A DNA stretch of 58,328 nt from Rhodanobacter sp. Lineage in GTDB: Bacteria; Pseudomonadota; Gammaproteobacteria; Xanthomonadales; Rhodanobacteraceae. Each line of letters begins with the position of its first letter. The stretch's first letter is position 1. The notes beneath the pieces are model-generated. The model was not told where the DNA came from. It did no database searches and was given only the letters and a program-made list of their open reading frames with translations. Shown here piece after piece: positions 38,642 to 47,546 of the stretch. Where the stretch lies: assembly GCA_027307195.1 (NCBI GenBank), contig DAHUXL010000135.1:1-58328 (forward strand). Direction: 5' to 3'. The position numbers and the translations under genes are program-made.

Positions 38642-39880
38642 TCAGACGCGACGGAATGCCAGCGTGCCGTTGGTACCGCCGAAGCCGAACGAATTGGAGA
38701 TCGCCACGTCGAGCTTCGCTTCGCGCGCGGTGTGCGGCACGAAGTCCAGATCGCAGCCTTCGCTCGGCTCGTCCAGGTTGATCGTCGGCGGCAGCACCTG
38801 GTCGCGCAGCGCCAGGATCGTGAAGATCGCCTCGACACCGCCGGCCGCACCCAGCAGATGTCCGGTGGTCGATTTGGTCGAGCTCATCGCCAGCTTGTAG
38901 GCGTGATCGCCGAAGATCTTCTTCGCCGCCATCACTTCGCCCAGGTCGCCGAGCGGCGTGGAGGTGCCGTGTGCGTTGACGTACTGCACTTCGGTCGGCG
39001 CAAGGTGGGCATCGTTGAGTGCGCTCTGCATGCAGCGTGCCGCGCCCTCACCGCCCTCGCTCGGCGCGGTCATGTGGAACGCATCGCCGCTCATGCCGAA
39101 GCCCGCCAGTTCGGCGTAGATCCGGGCGCCGCGCGCCTTCGCGTGTTCGTATTCTTCCAGCATCAGCACGCCGGCGCCGTCGGACAGCACGAAACCGTCA
39201 CGATCCTTGTCCCATGGCCGGCTGGCCCTGGTCGGCTCGTCATTGCGAGTGGACATCGCCTTGGCCGAGCAGAAGCCGGCCATCGCGGTGCCGGTGGTGG
39301 CGAACTCGGTGCCGCCGGCGATCATCGCGTCGGCATCGCCGTACTGGATCATCCGTGCAGCCAGACCGATGTTGTGGGTGGCCGTGGTGCAGGCCGTCAC
39401 ACACGCGATGTTCGGTCCCTTCAGGCCGAACATGATCGACAGCTGGCCCGAGACCATGTTGATGATCGAGCTGGGTACGTAGAACGGCGACACCCGGCGC
39501 GGGCCCTTGGCGGCCAGTTCGAGCGTGGTCGCTTCGATCGTGTACAAGCCGCCGATGCCGGCGCCGACCGCCACACCGATACGCGGTGCGTTCTCTTCGG
39601 TCACTTCCAGCCCGGAGTCGCGCAAGGCCTGGGTACCCGCCGCCACGCCGTAGTGGATGAACGGGTCCATCTTCTTGATGTCCTTGACCGGCATCCACTG
39701 TGCCGGATCGAAGCCGCTGACCTGGCCGGCAATGCGCGTGGAATAAGCGGAGGTATCGAAATGGGTGACCGGACCGATCCCGCTGACGCCCTTGAGGACG
39801 CGCTCCCAGGCGGTGGCGATATCGTTGCCGACCGGCGAGATGATGCCCATGCCGGTCACTACTACTCGACGCTTGCTCAT
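38642..39880 (-). CDS. fabF: 3-oxoacyl-ACP synthase II
   Basis: Condensing enzyme for fatty-acid elongation (KAS II). The 412 residues start [19 protein letters not shown] and have the catalytic Cys in [12 protein letters not shown], and the two His in [11 protein letters not shown] and [12 protein letters not shown]. The end [18 protein letters not shown] is typical. It follows acpP at 265 bases with a terminator between. Confidence 0.96.
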   Translation of the reverse strand: MSKRRVVVTGMGIISPVGNDIATAWERVLKGVSGIGPVTHFDTSAYSTRIAGQVSGFDPAQWMPVKDIKKMDPFIHYGVAAGTQALRDSGLEVTEENAPRIGVAVGAGIGGLYTIEATTLELAAKGPRRVSPFYVPSSIINMVSGQLSIMFGLKGPNIACVTACTTATHNIGLAARMIQYGDADAMIAGGTEFATTGTAMAGFCSAKAMSTRNDEPTRASRPWDKDRDGFVLSDGAGVLMLEEYEHAKARGARIYAELAGFGMSGDAFHMTAPSEGGEGAARCMQSALNDAHLAPTEVQYVNAHGTSTPLGDLGEVMAAKKIFGDHAYKLAMSSTKSTTGHLLGAAGGVEAIFTILALRDQVLPPTINLDEPSEGCDLDFVPHTAREAKLDVAISNSFGFGGTNGTLAFRRV

Positions 39881-40010
39881 GCTGTATTCCTTCGTGATTC
39901 CGCAAAACCACCGTCGACGGCTACTTCGCGAGACGAATCGCAGGTACGTCGCCCACCGCGGCAGGGACGCATCCCGCGCACCATACGGGGTCGGACGTTA
40001 CAAAATGCAG

Positions 40011-40038
40011 AAACGAAAACTGCGCCAAGAAGGCGCAG
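40011..40038 (-). terminator. Intrinsic terminator downstream of acpP
   Basis: On the minus strand CTGCGCC and GGCGCAG (40032-40038 with 40020-40026) form a 7-bp stem with a 5-nt loop, followed by TTTTCGTTT. It lies between acpP and fabF and would let acpP be expressed at a higher level than fabF. Confidence 0.75.
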
Positions 40039-40145
40039 CGTTCGATATCGCCACATGGACAGACTGGCCGGTGAAATGCTTGCCAGTCCGGCAAGAGGCA
40101 TTCAACCCGAATCGATCGATACCTGATCAATCGATTCCCTGCCAA

Positions 40146-40385
40146 TCAATCCTTGGAGTGGGCCTTGATGTAATCCACGGCCTGCTGCACGGTGGTGATC
40201 TTCTCGGCGTCTTCGTCGGGAATCTCGGTCTCGAACTCTTCCTCGAGCGCCATGACCAGTTCCACCGTGTCCAGCGAATCTGCGCCCAGATCGTCCACGA
40301 ACGAAGCGTTCGCCGTGACTTCATCTTCCTTCACGCCCAACTGCTCGATGACGATTTTCTTGACGCGCTCTTCGATGGTGCTCAT
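40146..40385 (-). CDS. acpP: Acyl carrier protein
   Basis: Carries growing acyl chains on phosphopantetheine. The 79-residue acidic protein starts [17 protein letters not shown]. The modified serine is Ser37 in [10 protein letters not shown]. The ATG is chosen by family length; six more in-frame codons lie upstream. A good -10-like TACAAT about 70 nt upstream suggests its own promoter, consistent with the abundance of ACP. Confidence 0.97.
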   Translation of the reverse strand: MSTIEERVKKIVIEQLGVKEDEVTANASFVDDLGADSLDTVELVMALEEEFETEIPDEDAEKITTVQQAVDYIKAHSKD

Positions 40386-40453
40386 GTTGCCCATACCTCT
40401 CAAGGAGTAAATGTTTGTCTGTGCCGGCGTAATGCCTGCAAAAGGCCGGCGGC

Positions 40454-40459
40454 ATTGTA
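40454..40459 (-). promoter_or_regulatory. Candidate -10 element of an acpP promoter
   Basis: TACAAT on the minus strand, in the fabG-acpP gap. I see no good -35 hexamer at the right distance, so this is tentative. Confidence 0.3.
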
Positions 40460-40582
40460 GTGGCTAAACCGCGTGGCCGCCACGATCCGCCGGTGATACC
40501 AGCACGCAGTCCATGGGGACCGACGCGAAAGCGCAATTGTCGCCTAAAACGGGCCCGCTGGCGACAACTGCTTCCACACGCC

Positions 40583-41326
40583 TTACGGCATATACATGCC
40601 ACCGTTGACGTGGAGGGTTTCGCCGGTGATGTAGGCCGCCGCCGGCGAGGCCAGAAAACCCACCGCCTTGGCAATATCGACGACGTCACCAAGCCGGCCC
40701 AAAGCGATCTGGCCGAGCAATGCCTGCTTCGACTCTTCCGGCAACGCGCGGGTCATGTCGGTGTCGATGAAGCCCGGCGCCACCACGTTGACGGTGATGC
40801 CGCGGGTACCGATCTCGCGCGCCAGCGACTTGGAGAACGCAATGATGCCGGCCTTCGCTGCCGCGTAATTCGCCTGGCCTGGATTGCCGGTGAGGCCGAT
40901 CACCGAGGCGATCGAGATGATGCGGCCCTTGCGCGCCTTCATCATGCCGCGCATCACCGCCTTGGAAGTGCGGTAGACCGAGCTGAGGTTGGTGTCGAGG
41001 ATGATGTTCCAGTCTTCCTCGCGCATCCGCATCAGCAGCTGGTCGCGGGTGATGCCGGCATTGTTGACCAGGATCGATACCGCGCCGAATTCCTTCGCGA
41101 TGCTGTCGACCAGTGCGTCGACGGCGGCACTGTCGGTGACATTCAGCACGCGGCCATGGCCACCATGCGCAGCCAGCCGCTCGCCGATCGCGGCAGCGCC
41201 GCTCTCGCTGGTCGCCGTGCCGATCACGGTGGCGCCCATCGCCGCCAGCTCGTCGGCAATCGCCGCGCCGATGCCGCGGCTGGCGCCGGTGACCAGCGCG
41301 ATTTCACCTTGCAGTGGGTTGCTCAT
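40583..41326 (-). CDS. fabG: 3-oxoacyl-ACP reductase
   Basis: NADPH-dependent short-chain dehydrogenase that reduces beta-ketoacyl-ACP. The 247 residues from MSNPLQGEIALVTGASRGIG contain the cofactor motif TGASRGIG, NNAGITRDQLLMRM and the active-site YxxxK (NYAAAKAG) with preceding Ser. AGGAA lies about 10 nt before the ATG; the open frame upstream overlaps the end of fabD and is not family sequence. Confidence 0.96.
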   Translation of the reverse strand: MSNPLQGEIALVTGASRGIGAAIADELAAMGATVIGTATSESGAAAIGERLAAHGGHGRVLNVTDSAAVDALVDSIAKEFGAVSILVNNAGITRDQLLMRMREEDWNIILDTNLSSVYRTSKAVMRGMMKARKGRIISIASVIGLTGNPGQANYAAAKAGIIAFSKSLAREIGTRGITVNVVAPGFIDTDMTRALPEESKQALLGQIALGRLGDVVDIAKAVGFLASPAAAYITGETLHVNGGMYMP

Positions 41327-41378
41327 CTGTAGAGGTTCCTGACTTTCAGTAGTGGAAATCATGCGTACCGCGGAAAGA

Positions 41379-42326
41379 TCACGCCCATTCGGCGCGCGCA
41401 GCACCCAGTTCGGCCGGCGCACCGATGGCCCGTGCCTCGATCGCCTTGTCGATGCGCTTGACCAGGCCGGTCAGCACCTTGCCTGGACCGCACTCGGCGA
41501 CGCGGGTGGCACCACCGGCGACCAGCGCCTGCACGCATTCGGTCCAGCGCACCGGCAGATACAACTGACGCTGCAGCGCACCGCGAATTTCATTAATCGT
41601 GCCGTAGCTGCGCGCCTCGGCGTTCTGTACCACCGGGATCGACGGCAACTGCCAGGCGATCGAAGCCATGCGTTCGCCCAGCCGGTCGGCCGCTTCGCGC
41701 ATCAGCGCACAATGCGACGGCACCGACACCGCCAATCTGATCGCCTTCTTCACGCCCAGCTCGGCGAGTTTCGCCAACGCACGCTCGACCGCTTCGGCAT
41801 TGCCGGCGATCACCAGTTGGCCGGGCGAATTGAAGTTCGCCGGCGACACCACCTGGCCTTGCGCCACTTCCTCGCATACCGCAGCAATCTGCGCATCGTC
41901 GCCACCGAGGATCGCCGCCATCGCACCGACGCCAGCCGGTACGGCCGCCTGCATCAACCGACCGCGCTCGGCGACCAGTGCTGCCGCGTCATGCAGCGAC
42001 AGCGCGCCGGCACAGACCAGCGCGCTGTATTCACCCAGGCTGTGACCGGACAACTGTGCCGGCTGCGCGCCGCCCAGCTTCTGCCATACCCGCCACACCG
42101 CCACGCTGGCGGCCAGCAACGCCGGCTGGGTGTTCTCGGTACGGTTGAGCTGGTCTTCCGGTCCCCGCGCGCTCAAGTTCCACAGATCGAGTCCGGCGCC
42201 CTGCGAGGCCTCTGCAAACGTCGCCTGCACTTCGGCGTGCGTGGCGGCCAGTTCGACCAGCATGCCGACCGACTGCGAACCCTGACCGGGGAAAACGAAA
42301 GCGAGCGAAGCGGAAGTTGAACTCAT
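41379..42326 (-). CDS. fabD: Malonyl-CoA:ACP transacylase
   Basis: Transfers malonyl from CoA to ACP. The 315 residues start MSSTSASLAFVFPGQGSQSVGM, with the nucleophilic serine in SGHSLGEYSALV, the catalytic His in VSVPSHCALM and the oxyanion segment FPGQGSQ. The end region GPGKVLTGLVKRI is typical. It is 52 nt before fabG. Confidence 0.96.
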   Translation of the reverse strand: MSSTSASLAFVFPGQGSQSVGMLVELAATHAEVQATFAEASQGAGLDLWNLSARGPEDQLNRTENTQPALLAASVAVWRVWQKLGGAQPAQLSGHSLGEYSALVCAGALSLHDAAALVAERGRLMQAAVPAGVGAMAAILGGDDAQIAAVCEEVAQGQVVSPANFNSPGQLVIAGNAEAVERALAKLAELGVKKAIRLAVSVPSHCALMREAADRLGERMASIAWQLPSIPVVQNAEARSYGTINEIRGALQRQLYLPVRWTECVQALVAGGATRVAECGPGKVLTGLVKRIDKAIEARAIGAPAELGAARAEWA

Positions 42327-42411
42327 GAATGCGCGGATCCGTCGGCGAAAACCGCCATGGTGCCAGCATCGCCGCCCATACGCAGCTGTATTCGTTACTT
42401 TTGCAGGGCGG

Positions 42412-42443
42412 AAAAACACGATGCCGCCCTGAGGGCGGCATCG
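42412..42443 (-). terminator. Intrinsic terminator between fabH and fabD
   Basis: On the minus strand a perfect 11-bp stem (42433-42443 with 42419-42429) with a 3-nt loop is followed by TGTTTTTC. It starts about 25 nt after the fabH stop. Some read-through or a separate fabD promoter is implied. Confidence 0.8.
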
Positions 42444-42468
42444 TCGAGAAAACTTGAACTGTCGTGAC

Positions 42469-43443
42469 TCAGTAGCGAAGCAGCGCCGAGGCCCAGGTGA
42501 AACCGCCACCGAACGCTTCCAGCAGCAGGTTCTGGCCACGCTGCACCTTGCCAGAACGCACCGCGTAGTCGAGTGCCAGCGGCACCGAGCCGGACGAGGT
42601 GTTCGCGTGCTTGTCGACCGTGACAATGACCCGATCCATCGACATCTTCAGCCGCTTGGCGGTCGCCTCGATGATGCGCAGGTTGGCCTGGTGCGGGATC
42701 AGCCAGTCGATGTCCGACTCGACCATGCCGGCCGCCTGCAGGGTTTCATCGACCAGCGAGTCGAGCGTCTTCACCGCGACCTTGAACACCTCGCGGCCCG
42801 CCATCTTGATGCGTACGCCGTGATTGGGCTCGTCCTTGAAGCCGACCGACACGCCAACCGGGTTGTACAGCAGATGCTTGAAACCGCCATCGGCATGCAG
42901 GCAGGTGGCATAGATGCCCGGCTCGCTGGAAGCCTCCAGCACCACGGCGCCGGCGCCGTCGCCGAACAGCACGCAGCTTTCGCGTTCGGTCCAGTCGACC
43001 ATCCGGGTCAATGTCTCGGCGCCGATCACCAGCACCTTCTTCGACTGCCCGCTCTTGATGAACTTGTCGGCAATGCCCAGCGCGTAGACGAAGCCCGAGC
43101 AGGCGGCATTCACGTCGAACGCGGCACAGCCGTTCGCACCGAGCCGGTGCTGCACCAGGCAGGCGGTCGACGGAAAGATGATGTCCGGCGTGGTGGTGCC
43201 GAGCACGATGAGGTCGAGTTCGGACGCCTTGACGCCGGCTGCTTCCAGCGCACGCTGTGCGGCCAGGAAAGCCAGATCGCCTGTGGTTTCGCCGTCGGCA
43301 GCGATATGGCGCTGACGGATACCCGTACGGGTATGGATCCACTCGTCACTGGTGTCGACGATCTTTTCCAGATCGGCGTTGGTGACCACGCGCTCGGGTA
43401 GCGCACTGCCGGTGGCGATGATGCGGGAGTAGATCTGGGACAT
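42469..43443 (-). CDS. fabH: 3-oxoacyl-ACP synthase III
   Basis: Starts fatty-acid synthesis by condensing acyl-CoA with malonyl-ACP. The 324 residues start MSQIYSRIIATGSALPE and contain the catalytic Cys in VNAACSGFVYAL, the His in WLIPHQANLRI and Asn in VDKHANTSSGSVPLAL. The end GGGFTWASALLRY is typical. It lies downstream of rpmF with no plsX between. Confidence 0.96.
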   Translation of the reverse strand: MSQIYSRIIATGSALPERVVTNADLEKIVDTSDEWIHTRTGIRQRHIAADGETTGDLAFLAAQRALEAAGVKASELDLIVLGTTTPDIIFPSTACLVQHRLGANGCAAFDVNAACSGFVYALGIADKFIKSGQSKKVLVIGAETLTRMVDWTERESCVLFGDGAGAVVLEASSEPGIYATCLHADGGFKHLLYNPVGVSVGFKDEPNHGVRIKMAGREVFKVAVKTLDSLVDETLQAAGMVESDIDWLIPHQANLRIIEATAKRLKMSMDRVIVTVDKHANTSSGSVPLALDYAVRSGKVQRGQNLLLEAFGGGFTWASALLRY

Positions 43444-43532
43444 TCAGCTATCCATCAACGAATACAGAGGATCGAACGCCATGGTCGGCGTCTGCGCAAC
43501 ACCGCAACGTTACGTTCCGGCGTCCCTGAATG

Positions 43533-43556
43533 CAAAACGGCGCGTCGCCGCGCCGT
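43533..43556 (-). terminator. Terminator hairpin downstream of rpmF
   Basis: On the minus strand ACGGCGCG and CGCGCCGT (43549-43556 with 43537-43544) form an 8-bp stem with a 4-nt loop, followed by a short TTT. It sits about 50 nt after the rpmF stop. Confidence 0.65.
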
Positions 43557-43603
43557 CTCGCATGACCAGATTCCGGGAATCCCAGGGGATTCCGCAGAAT
43601 CGA

Positions 43604-43798
43604 TCAATCCTCGACCGACACCGCAGCCTTGGTTTCGATCACTTTCTTGCCGCGGTAAAAGCCATCCTTGGTGACGTGATGGCGCAGATGCACTTCGCCA
43701 CTGGTCGGATCGGTGGACAGCTGCACGGTCTTCAGCGCGTCGTGCGAACGACGCATGCCGCGGGTGGACGGGGTACGGCGGCTCTTGGCAACTGCCAT
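43604..43798 (-). CDS. rpmF: 50S ribosomal protein L32
   Basis: A small basic ribosomal protein of 64 residues. The start [23 protein letters not shown] is the L32 signature. The zinc cysteines of some L32 proteins are absent (C-minus type). It follows yceD by 68 nt, the conserved yceD-rpmF-fab order. Confidence 0.96.
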   Translation of the reverse strand: MAVAKSRRTPSTRGMRRSHDALKTVQLSTDPTSGEVHLRHHVTKDGFYRGKKVIETKAAVSVED

Positions 43799-43866
43799 GG
43801 TAATTCTCCAACGGAAACTTGATGATCTGTTGCGACATGACCCGGATCGGATGACCGGGTCGGTGG

Positions 43867-44385
43867 TTACTTCTTCAGTTCGCGCAATATCGCGAACGGA
43901 TTTTCGGAGCGCTCATCGCCGGCGGTATCGTCTTCCGGCTCGTAGCCTGTCACTTCGTCGGGGAGGCTGCTGTCCGGATTGACCGGAACCAGCGGCAGCA
44001 CCAACAACAATTCGTCTTCAATCACATCCGCCGGACTCAATCGACCATCCTCGGCCACCAGCAGCGGTTCGCAATCCGGCGGCAAGCCAGCCTCATCGCG
44101 CTCCAGTTTGATCAGGCCAAGCCGGGTGCTCACTTCGACCGGCAGTACAAACGGCTCCAGCGTGCGCTGACAGACCAATGTCAGCGAAGCCTGCGCTCGA
44201 ACATCGACATAGCTGATGCCGAGGCTGTCGCGCCCGAACTCCAGCTCGAAATGCACCAACCCATCCGTGCTCGCCAGCGCCTCGCACAGGCGTGACATGG
44301 TCGCGATGGGTAGCGTTCCCTCGAACGAACGCCGCGCCGAGACCATGCGCCAAGCGTCCACGGACTCTGGCAGTGTCACGGACAT
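43867..44385 (-). CDS. yceD: YceD/DUF177 family protein
   Basis: Conserved bacterial protein linked to 23S rRNA accumulation (DUF177). The 172 residues include [18 protein letters not shown], the central CxxC-like position (here with one Cys), an acidic stretch with [15 protein letters not shown], and the end [11 protein letters not shown], all aligning with E. coli YceD. The ATG has no ribosome site, and a promoter places the transcript start almost on it, so it may be leaderless. It is first of the rpmF-fab genes. Confidence 0.9.
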   Translation of the reverse strand: MSVTLPESVDAWRMVSARRSFEGTLPIATMSRLCEALASTDGLVHFELEFGRDSLGISYVDVRAQASLTLVCQRTLEPFVLPVEVSTRLGLIKLERDEAGLPPDCEPLLVAEDGRLSPADVIEDELLLVLPLVPVNPDSSLPDEVTGYEPEDDTAGDERSENPFAILRELKK

Positions 44386-44394
44386 AATCGGGAA

Positions 44395-44423
44395 ATGTTA
44401 GGTTCGAAGCCACCCGAAGTCAA
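44395..44423 (-). promoter_or_regulatory. Promoter of yceD-rpmF(-fab), possibly giving a leaderless mRNA
   Basis: On the minus strand TTGACT (44418-44423) and TAACAT (44395-44400) are separated by 17 nt. The -10 ends only 9 nt before the yceD ATG at 44385, so the expected start point lies 2-4 nt before or at the ATG. Confidence 0.6.
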
Positions 44424-44530
44424 CTGGCACGACGCCGGAGCGGTATCAAACCGTCCCGGCAGCAGCGTATTTTGCCTGATCCGGCCCCAATGCGGCAGAC
44501 TGAATCTCCCTGTCGTCTGAGCCGCCGCCC

Positions 44531-44986
44531 TTGAACTCTTATCTGACGCTCGGCACCACCGTGCTGCTGGCGCTGTTGATTACCCTGCTGGGCGCGGCCT
44601 GGCTGTTGCGCCGGCGCCAGGCACAACGAAGCGCCAGCCTGCAAAACCTGCTTGACCTGGCCGACCGGCTGGAAGCGGACCTCAAGACCTGCCGGTCCGG
44701 CCTGCAGCAAGCGCATGCGGTGATGTCGCTCAATCCCGACCTGCCCGCCGCCAGCGAGCAGGACGCCCAACATGCGATCGACGCCGGCCTGCGCGGGCTG
44801 CTGCAACAGCGCCTGTGGATCCGCGACCGTTCGCCGCAGGCCAGCCAGTCGGAGCTGGACGAGGCCGCCGCCTCGATGCGCAGCACCCGCGATCGCCTGC
44901 AACCGCTGTTGCAGGCACTCAGCAAGGCCCAGAATGACCTGAACAGCGCCATGCGCGAACACATCCGGCGTGACTCGGATACATGA
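44531..44986 (+). CDS. Small membrane-anchored protein of unknown function
   Basis: I do not recognise a family. The 151 residues have one N-terminal membrane helix (~5-26, LTLGTTVLLALLITLLGAAWLL), a basic stop-transfer stretch (RRRQAQR), then a largely helical cytoplasmic part rich in Leu, Gln, Ala and Arg, likely coiled coil (LADRLEADLKTC; STRDRLQPLLQALSKAQNDLNSA). The apparent start is TTG at 44531; a stop lies ten codons upstream and no ATG is suitable. Its stop overlaps the next gene by 4 nt (ATGA). It is divergent from yceD. Confidence 0.65.
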   Translation: MNSYLTLGTTVLLALLITLLGAAWLLRRRQAQRSASLQNLLDLADRLEADLKTCRSGLQQAHAVMSLNPDLPAASEQDAQHAIDAGLRGLLQQRLWIRDRSPQASQSELDEAAASMRSTRDRLQPLLQALSKAQNDLNSAMREHIRRDSDT

Positions 44987-45582
44987 TCGCGCCGTACTCC
45001 CCGCCGCCCCGGCTCGTGCTGGGCTCGACCTCGCGCTACCGCGCCGAACTGTTGCGCCGACTGGTTGCGAATTTCGAGCAATCCGCCCCGGACACCGACG
45101 AAGCCCCGCTGCCGCATGAAGCACCCGCGGAGCGGGCCCTGCGGCTGGCCATCGCCAAGGCCGAAGCGGCGGCGAGCGGTTGGCCAGACGCGCTGGTGAT
45201 CGGCTCCGATCAGGTCGCCGAGCTCAATGGCCTGATCCTCGACAAGCCCGGCACGGTCGAACGCGCCCGCGCCCAGCTCAACGCCAGCTCCGGTCGCGAA
45301 GTGCACTTTCATACCGCGCTGTGCCTGCTCGATACCCGCGACGGACACCGGCAAACCCATGTCGATCACACATGCGTGCGCTTTCGCGAACTGGGCGCGG
45401 CGGAAATCGCCCGTTACATCGAACGCGAACAACCGCTCGACTGTGCCGGCAGCTTCAAGTGCGAAGGGCTCGGGATCACTCTGTTCGAGTCGATCGACAA
45501 CCGTGATCCCAGTGCGCTGATCGGGCTGCCGCTGATTGCATTGGCGCGGATGCTGCGCGACGCAGGTATTGCTCTGCCGTAG
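44983..45582 (+). CDS. yceF: Maf family nucleotide pyrophosphatase, YceF type
   Basis: Hydrolyses non-canonical nucleotides; the YceF branch prefers 7-methyl-GTP. The 199 residues show the Maf motifs LVLGSTSRYRAELLRRL, APDTDEAP, LVIGSDQVAELNG with the catalytic Asp, KPGTVERARAQL, and the YceF-like CAGSFKCEGLGITLFESI and ALIGLPLIALARML. The ATG overlaps the stop of the upstream membrane-protein gene. In E. coli yceF lies divergent from yceD-rpmF, as here. Confidence 0.92.
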   Translation: MIAPYSPPPRLVLGSTSRYRAELLRRLVANFEQSAPDTDEAPLPHEAPAERALRLAIAKAEAAASGWPDALVIGSDQVAELNGLILDKPGTVERARAQLNASSGREVHFHTALCLLDTRDGHRQTHVDHTCVRFRELGAAEIARYIEREQPLDCAGSFKCEGLGITLFESIDNRDPSALIGLPLIALARMLRDAGIALP

Positions 45583-45651
45583 ATCGCTACACTGCCGCAG
45601 TCAGGCACACGTAGCGCTCCACTTTCTTGATCCGGCCACTACAGAAGAATC

Positions 45652-46593
45652 ATGTCCGCCATCACCCAGTCACACGAAGAACCTCTGCAACTGCGCCTGG
45701 AAGCCGCGATGGCCCAGGTCAACCGCGTGCTGCTGGGCAAGCCACGCCAGGTGAAACTCGCGTTCACCTGCCTGATCGCTGGCGGCCATCTGCTGCTGGA
45801 AGACGTGCCGGGCGTAGGCAAGACCACGCTGGCGCACGCACTCGCGGCCACCTTCGCGTTGGAGTTTCAGCGCGTGCAGTTCACCAGTGATCTGCTGCCG
45901 TCGGACATCATCGGTGTCAGCGTGTACGAGCGCGAGACCGGCCAGTTCCGCTTCCATCCCGGCCCGATCTTCACCGGCCTGCTCCTGGCCGACGAGATCA
46001 ACCGCGCCAGTCCGAAGACGCAGAGCGCGCTGCTGGAAGCGATGGCTGAGGATCAGGTCACCATCGACGGCCAGACACACGCGCTGGCGAAACCGTTCTT
46101 CGTTGTCGCCACACAGAATCCTCTCGACCTCAACGGCACGTTCCCGCTGCCCGATTCGCAGCTTGACCGCTTCATGCTGCGACTGTCGCTGGATTATCCC
46201 GATGCCACCGCGGAACGCGCCCTGCTCACCGGCAGCGATCGCCGCGACCTGCTGGCGCAGCTGATGCCGCAACTCGATGGCAATGCTCTGATCGCTTTGC
46301 ACCGGCAGGCGCAGTCGATCACCACCAGCGCTGCCCTGCTCGACTATCTGCAGGCGTTACTCGCTGCCAGCCGTCGCCACGTCGATATCCGCGTGGGCCT
46401 GTCGCCACGTGCCGGCTTGGCCCTGCTCGGCGCGGCGCGTGCATGGGCGCTGCTCAGCGGTCGCAAGCATGTATTACCGGAAGACATCCAGGCGCTGTTC
46501 GTGCCACTGGCTGCGCACCGCCTGCTACCGGCACGCGGCGCCAACGGCGATACGCTGGCGCGGCAGCTGCTGGCCGAGGTTGCGGTGGATTGA
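45652..46593 (+). CDS. MoxR-family AAA+ ATPase
   Basis: Chaperone-like ATPase of the MoxR group. The 313 residues have Walker A GVGKTTLAHALA (~residue 45), pore region FTSDLLPSDIIGVSVY, Walker B GLLLADEINRA, sensor 1 VVATQNPLDLNGTFPLP and the arginine-finger segment LDRFMLRL. A lid domain with RVGLSPRAGLALL follows. These ATPases usually act with VWA or DUF58 proteins; here DUF58 and a transglutaminase follow with overlaps. The substrate is unknown. Confidence 0.93.
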   Translation: MSAITQSHEEPLQLRLEAAMAQVNRVLLGKPRQVKLAFTCLIAGGHLLLEDVPGVGKTTLAHALAATFALEFQRVQFTSDLLPSDIIGVSVYERETGQFRFHPGPIFTGLLLADEINRASPKTQSALLEAMAEDQVTIDGQTHALAKPFFVVATQNPLDLNGTFPLPDSQLDRFMLRLSLDYPDATAERALLTGSDRRDLLAQLMPQLDGNALIALHRQAQSITTSAALLDYLQALLAASRRHVDIRVGLSPRAGLALLGAARAWALLSGRKHVLPEDIQALFVPLAAHRLLPARGANGDTLARQLLAEVAVD

Positions 46594-47546
46594 TGCGTAG
46601 CCCGCTGCAACGCATCCAGCGATGGGCCGAACAGCGGCTGCCGGCACTCACCCGCTATCGTCGTCCCGAAAGCCTGCCAATCGAACTGCATCGGCGACGC
46701 ATCTACATCGTGCCGAGCGGCTTCGGCATCAGCTTTTCGGTGTTGCTGCTGGTGATGCTGGTCGGGGCGCTGAATTACGCCAACAACGGGGCGCTGCTGC
46801 TCACTTGCCTGCTTGGCGCGGCCAGCGCGGCCAGCATGCTGGTGACGTTTCGCAATCTGGACGGTTTGCACCTGAGCCATATCCGCGCCGGTCATGCTGT
46901 CGCCGGGCAAGCCATCGAACTCACCCTGGCATTCGACTCCGGCCGCCTGCGCAACGCCATCCGCCTTGATCTTGGAAGCAGCTCCGTCGCTTTCGCAATC
47001 GATGCCAGGACCACCGCGCAAGTGAAGCTGCTACTGCCCACCGTGCAGCGCGGCTGGCAACCGCTGCCGCGTCTGCGCCTGTGGAGCAGCTGGCCGTTGG
47101 GTTTGTTTCGTGCATGGAGCTGGCTGCATCCCGATCAATCGGTACTGGTGTGGCCACGGCCGGAAGTGGCCGGCCCGTCGCCACGCGCACCTGCCGATGA
47201 TGCCAGTCGCATGCGCCTGCATCGCGGCGACGAGCTGGCCGCACTGCGCGAATATCGTGCCGGCGATCCGCAACGACACATCGCCTGGAAGGCCAGCGCC
47301 CGTCACGACCATCTGCTGGTGAAGGATTTCGAGCAGCCGCAAAGCCGTCTGCAATGGCAGCTGGACTGGCGTCAACTGGGCGCACTGGACAATGAGGCAC
47401 GCATTGCCCGACTGGCACGCTGGTTGAACGAAGCGCAGGCCCAACGTTGCAGCTACAGCCTGTGGCTGCCCGGCAACGAAATCGCCAGCAGCAGTGGCCC
47501 GCTGCATTACGCGCGCTGCATGAATGCGCTGGCTCAACTGCCATGA
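46593..47546 (+). CDS. DUF58 domain membrane protein
   Basis: A 317-residue protein with two membrane helices near the N-terminus (~42-90: ISFSVLLLVMLVGALNYANN; LLLTCLLGAASAASMLV) and a C-terminal DUF58 signature, DELAALREYRAGDPQRHIAWKASARHDHLLVK (residues ~210-241). DUF58 proteins are typical partners of MoxR ATPases, with a von Willebrand A-like fold; function is unproven. The ATG shares a base with the moxR stop (TGATG), and its own stop overlaps the next gene by 4 nt. Confidence 0.9.
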   Translation: MRSPLQRIQRWAEQRLPALTRYRRPESLPIELHRRRIYIVPSGFGISFSVLLLVMLVGALNYANNGALLLTCLLGAASAASMLVTFRNLDGLHLSHIRAGHAVAGQAIELTLAFDSGRLRNAIRLDLGSSSVAFAIDARTTAQVKLLLPTVQRGWQPLPRLRLWSSWPLGLFRAWSWLHPDQSVLVWPRPEVAGPSPRAPADDASRMRLHRGDELAALREYRAGDPQRHIAWKASARHDHLLVKDFEQPQSRLQWQLDWRQLGALDNEARIARLARWLNEAQAQRCSYSLWLPGNEIASSSGPLHYARCMNALAQLP

